Shown here piece by piece: positions 25,944 through 36,249 of a stretch of DNA of 64,000 nt (position 1 is the first letter of the stretch; the number at the start of each line of letters is the position of its first letter). The stretch comes from Cohnella algarum (GTDB lineage Bacteria; Bacillota; Bacilli; Paenibacillales; Paenibacillaceae). The stretch spans positions 2,041,001 to 2,105,000 of the forward strand of contig NZ_JAFHKM010000002.1 in assembly GCF_016937515.1 (NCBI RefSeq), read 5' to 3'. The position numbers were made by a program, and so were the translations under genes. Below the pieces are notes generated by a model, which was not told the origin of the DNA, did no database searches, and was given only the letters and a program-made list of their open reading frames with translations.

Positions 25944-26542
25944 CGCAGCAGGCAGGAGCGCGCGCGGCGGAAATCGCCCGCAAGACGAACGAGACGGACA
26001 TCAAGCTTTCGTTCGCGGTGGACGGCACGGGGACGGTCGACATCGAAACGGACGTGCCGTTTATGAACCATATGCTGGACCTGTTCGCCAAGCACGGCCA
26101 GTTCGACCTGAAGGTCGAAGCGCGGGGCGACGTGGACATCGACGACCACCATACGGTCGAGGACATCGGCATCTGCCTCGGCCAGACGCTGCGCGAGGCG
26201 CTCGGCGACAAGGCCGGCATCAAGCGGTACGCGAGCGTGTTCGTGCCGATGGACGAGGCGCTGGCGCAGGTCGTCATCGACGTCAGCAACCGGCCGCATT
26301 TCGAATACCGCGCCGAGTACCCGTCGGCGACGGTCGGCAGCTTCAGTACGGAGATGGTGCACGAGTTTTTGTGGAAGCTGGCGTTGGAGGCGCGGATTAC
26401 GCTGCACGTTATCGTCCACTATGGAAAAAATACCCACCACATGATCGAAGCGGTGTTCAAGGCGCTCGGGCGGGCGCTGGACGAAGCGACCTCGATCGAT
26501 CCCCGGGTGAAAGGCGTGCCTTCCACGAAGGGAGTGCTGTAA
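25940..26542 (+). CDS. hisB: Imidazoleglycerol-phosphate dehydratase
   Basis: 200 residues, the monofunctional form. Removes water from imidazoleglycerol phosphate. The two metal-binding signatures are visible: DDHHTVEDIGICLGQ and, later, HHMIEAVFKALGRALDEA, as is FMNHMLDLFAKHG. The start is the ATG overlapping the hisD stop; the open frame continues upstream inside hisD, but that is a shadow. Confidence 0.97.
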   Translation: MTQQAGARAAEIARKTNETDIKLSFAVDGTGTVDIETDVPFMNHMLDLFAKHGQFDLKVEARGDVDIDDHHTVEDIGICLGQTLREALGDKAGIKRYASVFVPMDEALAQVVIDVSNRPHFEYRAEYPSATVGSFSTEMVHEFLWKLALEARITLHVIVHYGKNTHHMIEAVFKALGRALDEATSIDPRVKGVPSTKGVL

Positions 26543-26543
26543 C

Positions 26544-27176
26544 GTGATCGCGATTATCGATTACGGCATGGGCAACCTGCACAGCGTCAGCAAGGCGGTG
26601 GAGCGGCTCGGCTGCGAGGCCGTCGTGACGTCGTCGGCCGACGAGATCATGGCCGCTCGCGGGGCGATTTTGCCCGGCGTCGGCGCTTTCGGCGACGCGA
26701 TGGGCAATTTGCGGGAGACCGGGCTGCTGGATACGGTCAAAGCTTGCGCGGCGTCGGGCAAGCCGCTGCTCGGCATTTGTCTCGGGATGCAGCTGCTGTT
26801 CGAGGAGAGCGAGGAGCACGGCGTCCACGAGGGGCTGGGCTTGCTGCCAGGCCGGGTCGTCCGTTTTCAAGGCGATTACAAGGTGCCGCACATGGGCTGG
26901 AACAAGCTGGAGTTCAGGCAAAAAAGTCCGCTGTTCGAGGGGCTCGAGCCCGGACACGTTTATTTCGTCCACTCGTACCATGCGCTGCCGAAGCGCCGCG
27001 AGGATCTGCTCGCGACGACCGACTACCATCAGCCGGTGACGGCGATCGTCGGCCGGGGGGCGCTGCTCGGCATGCAGTTCCACCCGGAAAAAAGCGGCGA
27101 CCTCGGCATGGCGCTGCTGCAGAGGTTCGTCTCGGCCGCGGAGTCCGGGGCGGAGACGGTTTCGTTCACGGTTTGA
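26544..27176 (+). CDS. hisH: Imidazole glycerol phosphate synthase, glutamine amidotransferase subunit
   Basis: 210 residues; GTG start one base after the hisB stop. A class I glutaminase that supplies ammonia to HisF. The nucleophile Cys is in GICLGMQLLFEES, and the His/Glu partners are in GMQFHPEKSGD. The N-terminus IAIIDYGMGNLHSV is typical. It works with hisF at 28.0 kb. Confidence 0.96.
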   Translation: MIAIIDYGMGNLHSVSKAVERLGCEAVVTSSADEIMAARGAILPGVGAFGDAMGNLRETGLLDTVKACAASGKPLLGICLGMQLLFEESEEHGVHEGLGLLPGRVVRFQGDYKVPHMGWNKLEFRQKSPLFEGLEPGHVYFVHSYHALPKRREDLLATTDYHQPVTAIVGRGALLGMQFHPEKSGDLGMALLQRFVSAAESGAETVSFTV

Positions 27177-27200
27177 TTACAGAGGAGGCAACGGCCCATC

Positions 27201-27941
27201 ATGTCCAACTTTATATTATATCCCGCGATCGATATTCGCGGCGGCAAGTGCGTGCGGCTCGTTCAAGGCGACTATAATCAGGAAACGGTGTACGGGGAAG
27301 ATCCGGTCGCCGTCGCCCGGGACTGGGAAGCGCAAGGCGCCCGGTGGATCCACCTGGTCGATCTGGACGGGGCGAAGGCCGGCCGCCCGGTCAACGACGA
27401 GCTGATCGGCCGGATCGCGCAGGCGGTGAAGGTGCCGGTGCAGGTCGGAGGCGGCCTCCGAACGGAAGCGGACGTCGAGCGGCTTGTCGGCCTCGGCGTG
27501 TCCCGCGTCATTCTCGGCACGGCGGCGATCGAAGACCGCGCGTTCGTGACGAAGGTGCTCGAGAGCTACGGAGAAAAAGTCGCGATCGGCATCGACGCGC
27601 GGAACGGCTTCGTGGCGACGCGCGGCTGGCTCGAGACGTCCGAGGTGAAAGCCGAAGAGCTGGCGGTTTCGCTGGCCGCGGAAGGGGCGCAAACGTTCAT
27701 CTTCACGGACATTTCCCGCGACGGCATGATGGGCGGTCCGAACGTGGAGGCGATCGTCCGGCTGGCCCGGGTTTCCGGCCGCACGGTGATCGCGTCCGGA
27801 GGCGTCAGCAAGCCGGAGGATTTGGAGCGGCTCGCGGAGCAAGCGGATCAAGGCGTCGGCGGGGCGATTGTCGGCAAAGCGCTGTACACGGGAAGCATCA
27901 AGCTGGCGGACGCGGTCAAGCGGTTCGCGGCGCAACAATAA
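27201..27941 (+). CDS. hisA: Phosphoribosylformimino-AICAR-phosphate isomerase (ProFAR isomerase)
   Basis: 246-residue TIM barrel. Family landmarks are the catalytic Asp in YPAIDIRGGKCVRLVQGDY, VQVGGGLRTEADVERL, FTDISRDGMMGGPN with the second Asp, and VIASGGVSKPEDLERL. ATG with AGAGGAGGC upstream. Followed by a 93-bp gap before hisF. Confidence 0.97.
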   Translation: MSNFILYPAIDIRGGKCVRLVQGDYNQETVYGEDPVAVARDWEAQGARWIHLVDLDGAKAGRPVNDELIGRIAQAVKVPVQVGGGLRTEADVERLVGLGVSRVILGTAAIEDRAFVTKVLESYGEKVAIGIDARNGFVATRGWLETSEVKAEELAVSLAAEGAQTFIFTDISRDGMMGGPNVEAIVRLARVSGRTVIASGGVSKPEDLERLAEQADQGVGGAIVGKALYTGSIKLADAVKRFAAQQ

Positions 27942-28034
27942 TCATGCAGCCGGCCGGGAGCGGCCGCCGGAGAGCGATGGTTTCCGGCGGCCCGGCTCGT
28001 TTGGGCCGGCGGGCGGAAGGGAGCCAAGCGCGCT

Positions 28035-28789
<755 letters not shown>

Positions 28790-28793
<4 letters not shown>

Positions 28794-29449
28794 ATACGAC
28801 GTGGATCGAAGAGGTTCGCTGGAACGCGGACGGCCTCGTGCCGGCCGTCGTGCAGGATGCGGTCAGCAAGGAAGTGCTGATGCTGGCCTACATGAACGAA
28901 GAGTCGCTCAAATTGTCGCTGGAAAGCGGCACGACATGGTTCTGGAGCCGCTCCCGCGGGGAGCTGTGGAACAAGGGCGCGACGAGCGGCCACACGCAGC
29001 AGATCGCGTCCATGCACTACGACTGCGACGGCGACACGCTGCTGGTCAAGGTGAAGCAGAAAGGACCGGCCTGCCATACGGGCGCCTACTCCTGCTTCTA
29101 TCGCGACGCGGAGCTCGGCGGGGCCGCCGCGGAGCTTGGGGAAGCGGACCGCTTCGCCCCGCTGTCCAATCTGGAAGCGACGATCGCAAGGCGCGAAGCG
29201 GAACGCCCGGAAGGCTCGTATACGACCTATTTGTTCGAAAAAGGCCTCGACAAAATCCTCAAAAAAATCGGCGAGGAGACGGCGGAAGTCATCATCGGCG
29301 GCAAAAACAACGACCGCGCCGAAATCAGCAGCGAGGCGGCCGATTTGATTTTCCACTTGATGGTGCTGCTGCGCCAGCAGGGCATTCCTTTTGACGATGT
29401 CTTGAAGGAACTGGAATTCCGCCACCGCAAGCCGGTCAAGAAAAACTAG
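28790..29449 (+). CDS. hisI: Bifunctional phosphoribosyl-AMP cyclohydrolase/phosphoribosyl-ATP pyrophosphatase
   Basis: 219-residue fusion (also called hisIE). The N-terminal cyclohydrolase half has [16 protein letters not shown] and the metal-binding [21 protein letters not shown]. The C-terminal pyrophosphatase half (from about residue 125) has [20 protein letters not shown] and [15 protein letters not shown]. These do steps 2 and 3 of the pathway. It closes the operon; histidinol-phosphate aminotransferase (hisC) and phosphatase genes are not in this window. Confidence 0.97.
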
Positions 29450-29622
29450 GCGGGGGGATCGCGACGCGCATCCATGCGGCGGCCAGGGAAATGTATCCTT
29501 CCCGAAGCGCATCATCCCGAAAAAATAGGACAAAAATGGGAAGAAGCGTCCGCGATGTTGAAAAACGTCGGATATTCGCGCTTGGCGACGTTTAACGGCT
29601 GCAAGCGGGGCGCAGTCGATTT

Positions 29623-29650
29623 TTGAAATCGCGTCTCGCTGTTGTATAAT
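29623..29650 (+). promoter_or_regulatory. Promoter of prs
   Basis: TTGAAA-16 bp-TATAAT, about 70 bp upstream of the prs ATG. The -10 box is perfect. Confidence 0.8.
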
Positions 29651-29719
29651 ATTCTAGGCAATTTTTAATAGCTTTTATTTAAATGATAGATGCGATTTGA
29701 CCGAACCGTGGAGGGGCAC

Positions 29720-30670
29720 ATGCACAGCAGTAAGCTTCGCATTTTTTCGGGGTCGTCGACTCCGCTGTTAGCCGAGAATATCGCCAATCAGCTTGGGCTG
29801 CCGCTCGGAAAGATCAAGCTGTCCCGCTTCAAGAGCGGCGAGATTTACGTTCATTTCGAGGAAACGATCCGCAACTGCGACGTTTTTCTCGTACAGTCGC
29901 TGTCTCATCCGATCAATGAATTTTTTGTCGAACTGCTGGTCATGATCGACGCGGCCAAACGGGCCTCCGCCCGGACGATCAATGTCGTGCTGCCGTATTA
30001 CGGGTATGCCCGCCAGGAGCGCAAGGCGGCCCCGCGCGAGCCGATTTCCGCCAAGATGGTGGCCGACGTGCTGACGACGGTCGGCGCGAACCGGGTCGTG
30101 ACGATCGACCTTCACGCCGCCGCGATTCAGGGCTTCTTCAACATCCCGGTCGACCATTTGACCGCCCTGGACCTCATCAGCGACTACCTCAAGGCAAAAA
30201 GCATCCGCAGCCCCGTCGTCGTGTCTCCGGACGCCGGACGCGCATCGACCGCGGAGAAGCTGGCGAACCAGCTCGACTCGCCGTTCGCGATCATGATTAA
30301 GAAACGCCCCGCCCACAACGAATCGGTCATTACGCACGTTATCGGGGATGTCGAAGGACAGACGCCGATTATTATCGAAGACTTGATCGACACGGGCACG
30401 ACGATCGTCAACGTCGTCGAAAGCCTCAAGGAACGCGGCGCCGAGGACGTGTTCGTCTGCGCGACGCACCCGCTGTTCTCCGGCGACGCGCTCCGGAAGC
30501 TGGACCACCCGAATATCCGGGAGGTCGTCGTCACCGACTCCATCCAGCTGCCGCTGGACCGGCCGAGCCGGTTCAAGGTGCTGTCCGTCGCGCCGATGCT
30601 GGCCGATGCGATCCGCATTATCATGGAGGGCGGCTCGATCAGCACGCTCTTCAAGGATGCGGGCGTATGA
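29720..30670 (+). CDS. prs: Ribose-phosphate pyrophosphokinase
   Basis: 316 residues from ATG 29720 (GGAGGGG upstream); the frame extends 30 bases further without a ribosome site. Makes PRPP, which the adjacent histidine operon consumes. The ATP loop region YYGYARQERKAAPREPISAKM and the PRPP-binding signature IIIEDLIDTGTTIVNVV are present. The segment VVSPDAGRASTAEKLANQL departs from the usual PDHGGVxRAR motif, so it may be a divergent paralogue. A terminator follows. Confidence 0.93.
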   Translation: MHSSKLRIFSGSSTPLLAENIANQLGLPLGKIKLSRFKSGEIYVHFEETIRNCDVFLVQSLSHPINEFFVELLVMIDAAKRASARTINVVLPYYGYARQERKAAPREPISAKMVADVLTTVGANRVVTIDLHAAAIQGFFNIPVDHLTALDLISDYLKAKSIRSPVVVSPDAGRASTAEKLANQLDSPFAIMIKKRPAHNESVITHVIGDVEGQTPIIIEDLIDTGTTIVNVVESLKERGAEDVFVCATHPLFSGDALRKLDHPNIREVVVTDSIQLPLDRPSRFKVLSVAPMLADAIRIIMEGGSISTLFKDAGV

Positions 30671-30710
30671 TTTTCGTTGTCGCCGAGCGACAGTGCGCAT
30701 AGGAAATGGC

Positions 30711-30748
30711 AAGCTCCGGCTTCCGCTTCGGCGGGCCGGGGTTTTTTC
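30711..30748 (+). terminator. Terminator after prs
   Basis: CTCCGGC and GCCGGGG arms around a GC-rich loop, followed by TTTTTT. Confidence 0.7.
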
Positions 30749-30808
30749 GTTTTTCGTTGCGCGCGCTGACTGGCAGCCGCGTTACCGATCAGCGAGCGGA
30801 AGTCTATG

Positions 30809-31000
30809 TTGGATTTTATCCACTCTACGGAGCGAAAAACGGGCGAACCGCGGTCTATCATGGATTTTATCCAACGAGAGACGCGGGATACGGGCAAAAT
30901 CTCCGAAAAGGTCTCGCCAGATTGGACAAAATCCAACGGAGATGGCGAGATTTCCGAGAAAGCCGGTTCTGATTGGACAAAATCTGACAAAATCCAATGA
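30809..31000. repeat. Second TTGGAT-type palindromic repeat array, 51 bp period
   Basis: Forward cores TGGATTTTATCC start at 30810 and 30861; reversed cores TGGACAAAATC at 30923 and 30974, with a further partial core right behind. Spacing within each orientation is 51 bp. The sequence and the forward-then-reversed layout match the array at 22.1 kb. Confidence 0.85.
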
Positions 31001-31068
31001 AGTTTCGCCACGTCTTGCTGCAGTTCGATTCGCTGAAAGACAGGCCCGGATCGTGAAGGGACTCGAAC

Positions 31069-31290
31069 GGACTACAAGGGACAGTAGCGGTCGTTCGGAG
31101 GCCGAGAAGAGAACCGGACGGACTCCAAGGGGCAGTAGGCGGTCGTTCGGAGGCCGAGAAGAGGACCGAACGGACTACAAGGGACAGTAGGCGGTCGTTC
31201 GGAGGCCAGGAAGGTGACTGGACGGACGACATAGGGACGCTAGCGGTCGTTTGGGTGAGAGGAAGGAGCTGGAACGGACGACATGGGGCC
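31069..31290. repeat. Tandem 51-52 bp repeat running into the ABC exporter gene
   Basis: GGACTACAAGGG or close variants begin at 31069, 31120, 31172, 31224 and 31276, so the unit is 51-52 bp; units also share AGTAGGCGGTCGTTCGGAGG. The last copies lie inside the 3' end of the minus-strand ABC exporter gene (stop at 31240). Confidence 0.85.
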
Positions 31291-33099
31291 AGCGTAAGCC
31301 TCCGTCTTCTCCTGCGGAAACTGCAGGTCGTGCAGCTGCCGGTACCGGCCGTTCAGACGCAGCAGCGACTCGTGCGTGCCGGATTCGACGATGGCGCCGG
31401 CCTCCAGCACGACAATCCGGTCGGCCCGCTGAATCGTCGACAGCCGGTGGGCGATGACGATGCTCGTCCGCCCGGCCAGCAGGCGCGACAGCGCCTCCTG
31501 GATCTGCTGCTCGGATTCGGTGTCGAGCGCGGACGTCGCTTCGTCGAGAATGATGAGCCGCGGGTCGCGCAGCAGCGCTCGGGCGATCGACAGCCGCTGC
31601 TTCTGCCCGCCGGACAGCTTGACGCCCCGCTCGCCGATTTGCGATTCGTACCCGTCGGGCAGCGCGGCGACGAACTCGTGCGCCGCGGCCGACCGCGCGG
31701 CAGCTTCCACTTCCGCGTCGGTCGCGCCCGGCTTTCCGTACGCGATATTTTCGCGGACGGTTCCGTTCAGCAGCATGACGTCCTGCGAGACGATGCCGAT
31801 CTGGTCCCGCAGCGAGCGGATCCGGACATCGGCGAGCCGGTATCCGTCGATGGCGATTTCGCCGCCCTGCGGGTCGTAGAACCGCGCGAGCAGATGCGCC
31901 AGCGTCGTTTTGCCCGCGCCGGAGGAGCCGACCAGCGCGGTCATCGTGCCGGGCGCAAGCTCCAGACTGAAATCGCGCAGCACGGGAACGCCGTTGCCGT
32001 AGGCAAAGTCGACGTGCCGGAACGAGACGGCCCCCCGGATCGGCGGCAGCTCGATCGCGCCTTCCTTGTCCCGGATTTCCGGAACGAGCCGGAGCATCTC
32101 CTGGATCCGTTCGAAAGCCGCCGACGATTGCTGGACGGTGTTGAGGGCCCGGCTGAAATGGCGAACGGGATTTTGCAAAAGCCGCAAATAGGCCAAAAAG
32201 GCGACGATTTCGCCGACCGAGAGCTTACCTTTTATCGCTTGCAAGGCTCCGACCAGCAGGACGGCGGCCATCCCGATATAATTGAGCAGGTCGATCAGCG
32301 GCTCGTAAACGGCGCGCAAGCCCGCGGCTTGAACGCTCGCCTCCATGTTGGCCCGGCTCTTGGCGCCGAAGCGCACCGCCTCGTAATCCTCGGTCGTAAA
32401 CGACTTGATCAGGCGAATCGAGGAAAAACTGTCTTGCAGATGGTTGTTCACTTCCGCAACCGATTCCTGCACCTTCCGGGAAGCGCCGCGGATGCGCCGC
32501 CCGAACTTGCGGGTCGCAAGCGTCATAAACGGAAAAGTGGCGAGCATGATGCATGTCAGAAGCCAATCCTTGTAAAACATATAGCAAGCCACGGCGACGA
32601 ACGTAAACGCGTCGGTCAGCAGCGACAGCATGCTGGACGAGACGAGCTGCTGCAGCATGTTGACGTCGCTCGTCACCCTGGACATCAGGTCGCCGGTGCG
32701 GTTGCGGTCGAAAAAGCCCAAATCCATCCGCTGGATGTGGCGGTACAGCTGATTGCGCAAATCGTAAACGACGCGCTGGCCGACGGCGGACATCGTATAG
32801 CCGCTCGCGAAGTTGAAAGCGCCGAGCAGGAGGGCGGTGCCGACAATCGCGGCCGCGATAAGGATCAGTTGATCGGAACGCCGTTCGGGAATGACGCGGT
32901 CGATCGTATACGCGGTTAGCTGCGGAATGACGAATTCGAGCAGCGCGATCAGCAGCATGCAAACGAACGCGATCGCGATCCGCCCTTTTTGGGCGCGAAC
33001 GTGCGGGTATACGTAACGCAGCATATTCCGGATCCGGCCGTAACGCGGCGCCGGACCGGACGGAGCTTCGCCTCCGCTTCGGCGGCTGTTTTCCCGCAT
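31240..33099 (-). CDS. ABC transporter, fused membrane and ATPase domains (exporter, MsbA/YfiBC-like)
   Basis: 619 residues from the ATG at 33099 (GGGAGGTGG upstream). Residues about 25-310 are a six-helix exporter membrane domain; the rest is the nucleotide-binding domain with Walker A GSSGAGKTTLAHLLA, signature KLSGGQKQRLSIARA, Walker B LIILDEATSALD and H-loop VIAHRLST. It should dimerise in the membrane and export a lipid, drug or peptide; substrate unknown. The last 15 or so residues (AGPMSSVPAPSSHPNDR) are encoded by an intergenic tandem repeat, so the original C-terminus was probably replaced or extended. Confidence 0.92.
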   Translation of the reverse strand: MRENSRRSGGEAPSGPAPRYGRIRNMLRYVYPHVRAQKGRIAIAFVCMLLIALLEFVIPQLTAYTIDRVIPERRSDQLILIAAAIVGTALLLGAFNFASGYTMSAVGQRVVYDLRNQLYRHIQRMDLGFFDRNRTGDLMSRVTSDVNMLQQLVSSSMLSLLTDAFTFVAVACYMFYKDWLLTCIMLATFPFMTLATRKFGRRIRGASRKVQESVAEVNNHLQDSFSSIRLIKSFTTEDYEAVRFGAKSRANMEASVQAAGLRAVYEPLIDLLNYIGMAAVLLVGALQAIKGKLSVGEIVAFLAYLRLLQNPVRHFSRALNTVQQSSAAFERIQEMLRLVPEIRDKEGAIELPPIRGAVSFRHVDFAYGNGVPVLRDFSLELAPGTMTALVGSSGAGKTTLAHLLARFYDPQGGEIAIDGYRLADVRIRSLRDQIGIVSQDVMLLNGTVRENIAYGKPGATDAEVEAAARSAAAHEFVAALPDGYESQIGERGVKLSGGQKQRLSIARALLRDPRLIILDEATSALDTESEQQIQEALSRLLAGRTSIVIAHRLSTIQRADRIVVLEAGAIVESGTHESLLRLNGRYRQLHDLQFPQEKTEAYAGPMSSVPAPSSHPNDR

Positions 33100-33255
33100 G
33101 AGTTCCCACCTCCCCGCAATCGTCAAGTGCATTAAACGACAGATCGGCAGGATTGTCAACAAAGCCGCCAGGAGCGGGAAAGCGCCGGCAAACGGCGCGC
33201 GGCGCCGGGACGCGGCGGCGGCGGAAACCCGCGTTCCGCTTCTCGGAGCATTTTA

Positions 33256-33284
33256 TTTTAAGGATGCCGCGCGTATGGTATAAT
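33256..33284 (+). promoter_or_regulatory. Promoter of the TPR protein gene
   Basis: Perfect TATAAT (33279-33284) with an upstream TG (extended -10) and a weak -35, TTTTAA, 17 bp away. Confidence 0.65.
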
Positions 33285-33364
33285 CGTTGTGATGTGGGCC
33301 GACCGAAACGTGAAACGCTGGCAGGCCCGCGAACCCATTCCCAGGATCGGAAGGAGCCTTGCCG

Positions 33365-35095
33365 ATGAATCAGCGCAAACGCGCGGTGAAGAACCGTCGA
33401 CCCAAAGTCATCCCCTTTTCCCCCGACGCCACATTCTTCTTCGAACGGGCCGTGCAATCGCTGGATCGCTATCGTTACGACAAGGCTCTGAAATATTTCC
33501 GCCGCGCGGTGGAATACGAGCCGGACAATCCGGTCAATCACTGCAACATGGCCGGCATTTTGTCGGAGATGGGCCGTTACGAGGAATCGAACGACATTTT
33601 GCGGTCCGTGCTGGATCGGATCGATCCCGCCATGACCGAATGCTATTACTATTTGGCCAACAATTATGCCAACATGGAGCTGTACGAAGCGGCGGAAGAC
33701 GCGCTCGTCCAATATTTGGAGAACGATTTGGACGGTCATTTTCTCGAGGAATCCGACGAGCTGCTCGACTTGCTCAACTACGAGCTGAACCGTCCGACGA
33801 AGCTGACGACGATCAAATCCCGGGAAAATCTGTATGCCCACGACAAGGCGCGCGAGCTGCTCGAAGCCGGGCGCTTCGCCGAAGCGGTCCGGATTCTGGA
33901 GGGCATTCTCGAACGCCAGCCCGATTTCTTGGCCGCCCGCAACAATTTGGGCTTGGCTTACTATTACATGGGACTGTTCGAAAAGTCCGTCCAGACGATC
34001 GACCTGGTGCTGCAGGCCGAACCCGGGAACCTGCACGCGCTTTGCAATCTGGCGATCTTTTACCAGCATTCGAACCGGGCCGAACTGCCCGGGCTGATCC
34101 GCCTGCTGAAAAAAACGGTCCCGTTCCACCCCGAGCACGTCTTCAAGCTGGCGACGACGCTCGGCATCGTCGGCGAGCACCGGGAAGCGTACGGCCATTT
34201 TCGGCGGCTGCTGCGGTCCGGGGAGCTGTCCGACGAGCCTTGCCTGCATCATTTCGCCGCCGTCGCCGCCGTGAACATCGGCCGGTTCGACGACGCCGAG
34301 CGCCATTGGCGCCAGGCCGACCGGCTCGATCCGGAGTCGGAGGTCCCGGCGTTTTACCTGGGCAAGCTGGACGACATGCGCAGCGGGGCGTACGCGACGC
34401 CGTCCCACTACCATTTCCATCTCCCGTTCGACGAGCAGTTCCGGCAATGGGAGCAGGATCCGCAGATGGTGCCGAACGCCCTGAAGCGCAACCCGCTCAT
34501 CCGCTCGTCGTTTTTTTGGGCTTTGCGCCACGGCGACCGCCACACGAAAATCCAGGTCATCCAGGCGCTGGGCCTCGTGGCCGACGACGAGGTGGTCGAC
34601 GCGCTCAAAGCGTTTCTGATCGATCCGGAGGAGGAGGACGAACTGAAGCGGGTCGCCGTGCTCGTGCTGCGCTCGATCGGCGTGCACGATCCGTTGCGCG
34701 TCGTTTACGGAGGGCGTTCGCTGACGCTGGAATCGAGGCGGAAATCCGTCAATCTTCCGATTTGGGACAGCTCCTGGCAAACCGTGCTGGAAATCGCGAC
34801 GGAACGGATGTCGGGCCGCTACGACGTCGTTCAGCAGCACGACCTGATGACGCTTTGGGTCGACTATCTTTCGCGGGTGTATCCGAAAGTGCCCAAGCTG
34901 CTCAAGCCGTACGGCTGGGCTGCCGCGCTCGAATACTGGACCGCCAAAATGCACCGCAAAGCGATCACCTACGCCGACCTCGTCAGCCGTTACGGCGCTT
35001 CCCAGGCAAGCATCAGCCGTTACGCGAATCTGATCGACGAAGCTTGCGGCATCCGGGAGAAGCTCAAGCGAAGCAGCGCGACTTTCGGCGAATAA
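33365..35095 (+). CDS. Tetratricopeptide-repeat protein with C-terminal helix-turn-helix-like segment
   Basis: 576 residues from ATG 33365 (GGAAGGAGCC upstream). N-terminal half holds TPR units, e.g. ALKYFRRAVEYEPDNPVNHC, and ILEGILERQPDFLAARNNLG with GLFEKSVQTIDLVLQAEPGN. The middle has a HEAT-like stretch (HTKIQVIQALGLVADDEVVDALKAF), and near the end DLVSRYGASQASISRYANLI looks like a helix-turn-helix. TPR proteins of this kind lie between the his operon and trxB in many Bacillales; the role is unknown. Cytoplasmic, no signal peptide. Confidence 0.88.
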   Translation: MNQRKRAVKNRRPKVIPFSPDATFFFERAVQSLDRYRYDKALKYFRRAVEYEPDNPVNHCNMAGILSEMGRYEESNDILRSVLDRIDPAMTECYYYLANNYANMELYEAAEDALVQYLENDLDGHFLEESDELLDLLNYELNRPTKLTTIKSRENLYAHDKARELLEAGRFAEAVRILEGILERQPDFLAARNNLGLAYYYMGLFEKSVQTIDLVLQAEPGNLHALCNLAIFYQHSNRAELPGLIRLLKKTVPFHPEHVFKLATTLGIVGEHREAYGHFRRLLRSGELSDEPCLHHFAAVAAVNIGRFDDAERHWRQADRLDPESEVPAFYLGKLDDMRSGAYATPSHYHFHLPFDEQFRQWEQDPQMVPNALKRNPLIRSSFFWALRHGDRHTKIQVIQALGLVADDEVVDALKAFLIDPEEEDELKRVAVLVLRSIGVHDPLRVVYGGRSLTLESRRKSVNLPIWDSSWQTVLEIATERMSGRYDVVQQHDLMTLWVDYLSRVYPKVPKLLKPYGWAAALEYWTAKMHRKAITYADLVSRYGASQASISRYANLIDEACGIREKLKRSSATFGE

Positions 35096-35141
35096 GGTTC
35101 GGGCAAATCCTGATCCGGGGACGTTCGAGCCTCGGGACAGG

Positions 35142-35170
35142 TTGCGCATAGAGAAAGTAACTGTTATGGT
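35142..35170 (+). promoter_or_regulatory. Promoter of trxB
   Basis: TTGCGC-17 bp-TATGGT about 90 bp before the trxB start; both boxes are imperfect. Confidence 0.5.
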
Positions 35171-35262
35171 TGGAATTACAGATAGTGATCAGCCAAGAAA
35201 CTTGCATCGCTAAGCGGATACGACCGTTTTAGCCGGGAGACACGCCAAGGAGGAGAGCAACC

Positions 35263-36210
35263 ATGTACAAAACGATTGTCATCGGCACGGGCCCTGCGGG
35301 GTTGACGGCCGCTATTTACCTGGCTCGCGCGAATTTGAAGCCGCTCGTCATCGAAGGCCCCGAGCCCGGCGGACAATTGACGACGACGACCGAAGTGGAA
35401 AACTTCCCGGGCTTTCCGGAAGGCATTATGGGCCCGGACCTGATGGCGAACATGCGCAAGCAGGCGGAACGCTTCGGAGCGGAATTCCGCACCGGATGGA
35501 TCAATTCCGTCGAAACGGCATCGCGCCCGTTCAAATTGTCGCTTGAAGGCGGCGAGACGCTCGAAGCCGAAACGCTGATCATTTCGACGGGCGCATCCGC
35601 GAAATATTTGGGCATTCCCGGCGAGAAGGACAACGTCGGACGCGGGGTCAGCACGTGCGCGACATGCGACGGGTTCTTCTTCCGCGGCAAAAAAATCATC
35701 GTCGTCGGCGGCGGGGACTCCGCCATGGAGGAAGCGAACTTCCTGACGCGGTTCGCTTCCGAGGTGACGCTCGTGCATCGCCGCGAAGAGCTGCGCGCTT
35801 CGAAAATCATGCAGGACCGCTGCCGCGAAAATCCGAAAATTTCGTGGAGCCTGAACCGCGCCCCGCTCGAAGTCGTCGCGGGCGAAAGCGGCGTTACGGC
35901 GCTTAAGGTGAAGAACAACGAGACCGGCGAGGAAGAGCTGATCGATACCCAGGGCGTATTCGTCGCGATCGGCCACACGCCGAACACGAAGTTTCTCGGG
36001 GGACAAGTCGAGACGGACGAGCACGGCTACATCGTGACGAAGCCGGGTTCGACGGAAACGAGCGTGCCGGGCATTTTCGCCTGCGGCGACGTTCAGGATA
36101 CGAAATACCGCCAGGCGATCACGGCTGCCGGAAGCGGCTGCATGGCGGCGCTCGACTGCGAGAAATTCCTGGAAGGCTCTTCTGTTCACGATTGGAGCCA
36201 TACGCTTTAA
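35263..36210 (+). CDS. trxB: Thioredoxin reductase
   Basis: 315 residues. Reduces thioredoxin with NADPH. The FAD-binding GTGPAGLTAAIYLARA, the redox pair CATC (STCATCDGFFF), the NADPH-binding VGGGDSAMEEANFL and the C-terminal GIFACGDVQDTKYRQA are all present. ATG start with AAGGAGG upstream. Neighbouring trxB with rapZ-yvcK-whiA is the Bacillales order. Confidence 0.98.
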   Translation: MYKTIVIGTGPAGLTAAIYLARANLKPLVIEGPEPGGQLTTTTEVENFPGFPEGIMGPDLMANMRKQAERFGAEFRTGWINSVETASRPFKLSLEGGETLEAETLIISTGASAKYLGIPGEKDNVGRGVSTCATCDGFFFRGKKIIVVGGGDSAMEEANFLTRFASEVTLVHRREELRASKIMQDRCRENPKISWSLNRAPLEVVAGESGVTALKVKNNETGEEELIDTQGVFVAIGHTPNTKFLGGQVETDEHGYIVTKPGSTETSVPGIFACGDVQDTKYRQAITAAGSGCMAALDCEKFLEGSSVHDWSHTL

Positions 36211-36249
36211 AGTTCACTTTTATTCTATTCATTCGAGGTGTCAACCATT

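Noticed and set aside
32225..35149. A 974-codon minus-strand open frame
   Set aside because: It is a shadow of the TPR gene and part of the ABC exporter in other frames. The translation is Arg/Gln/His-rich with no domain, and the real genes in this stretch have clear motifs and ribosome sites.
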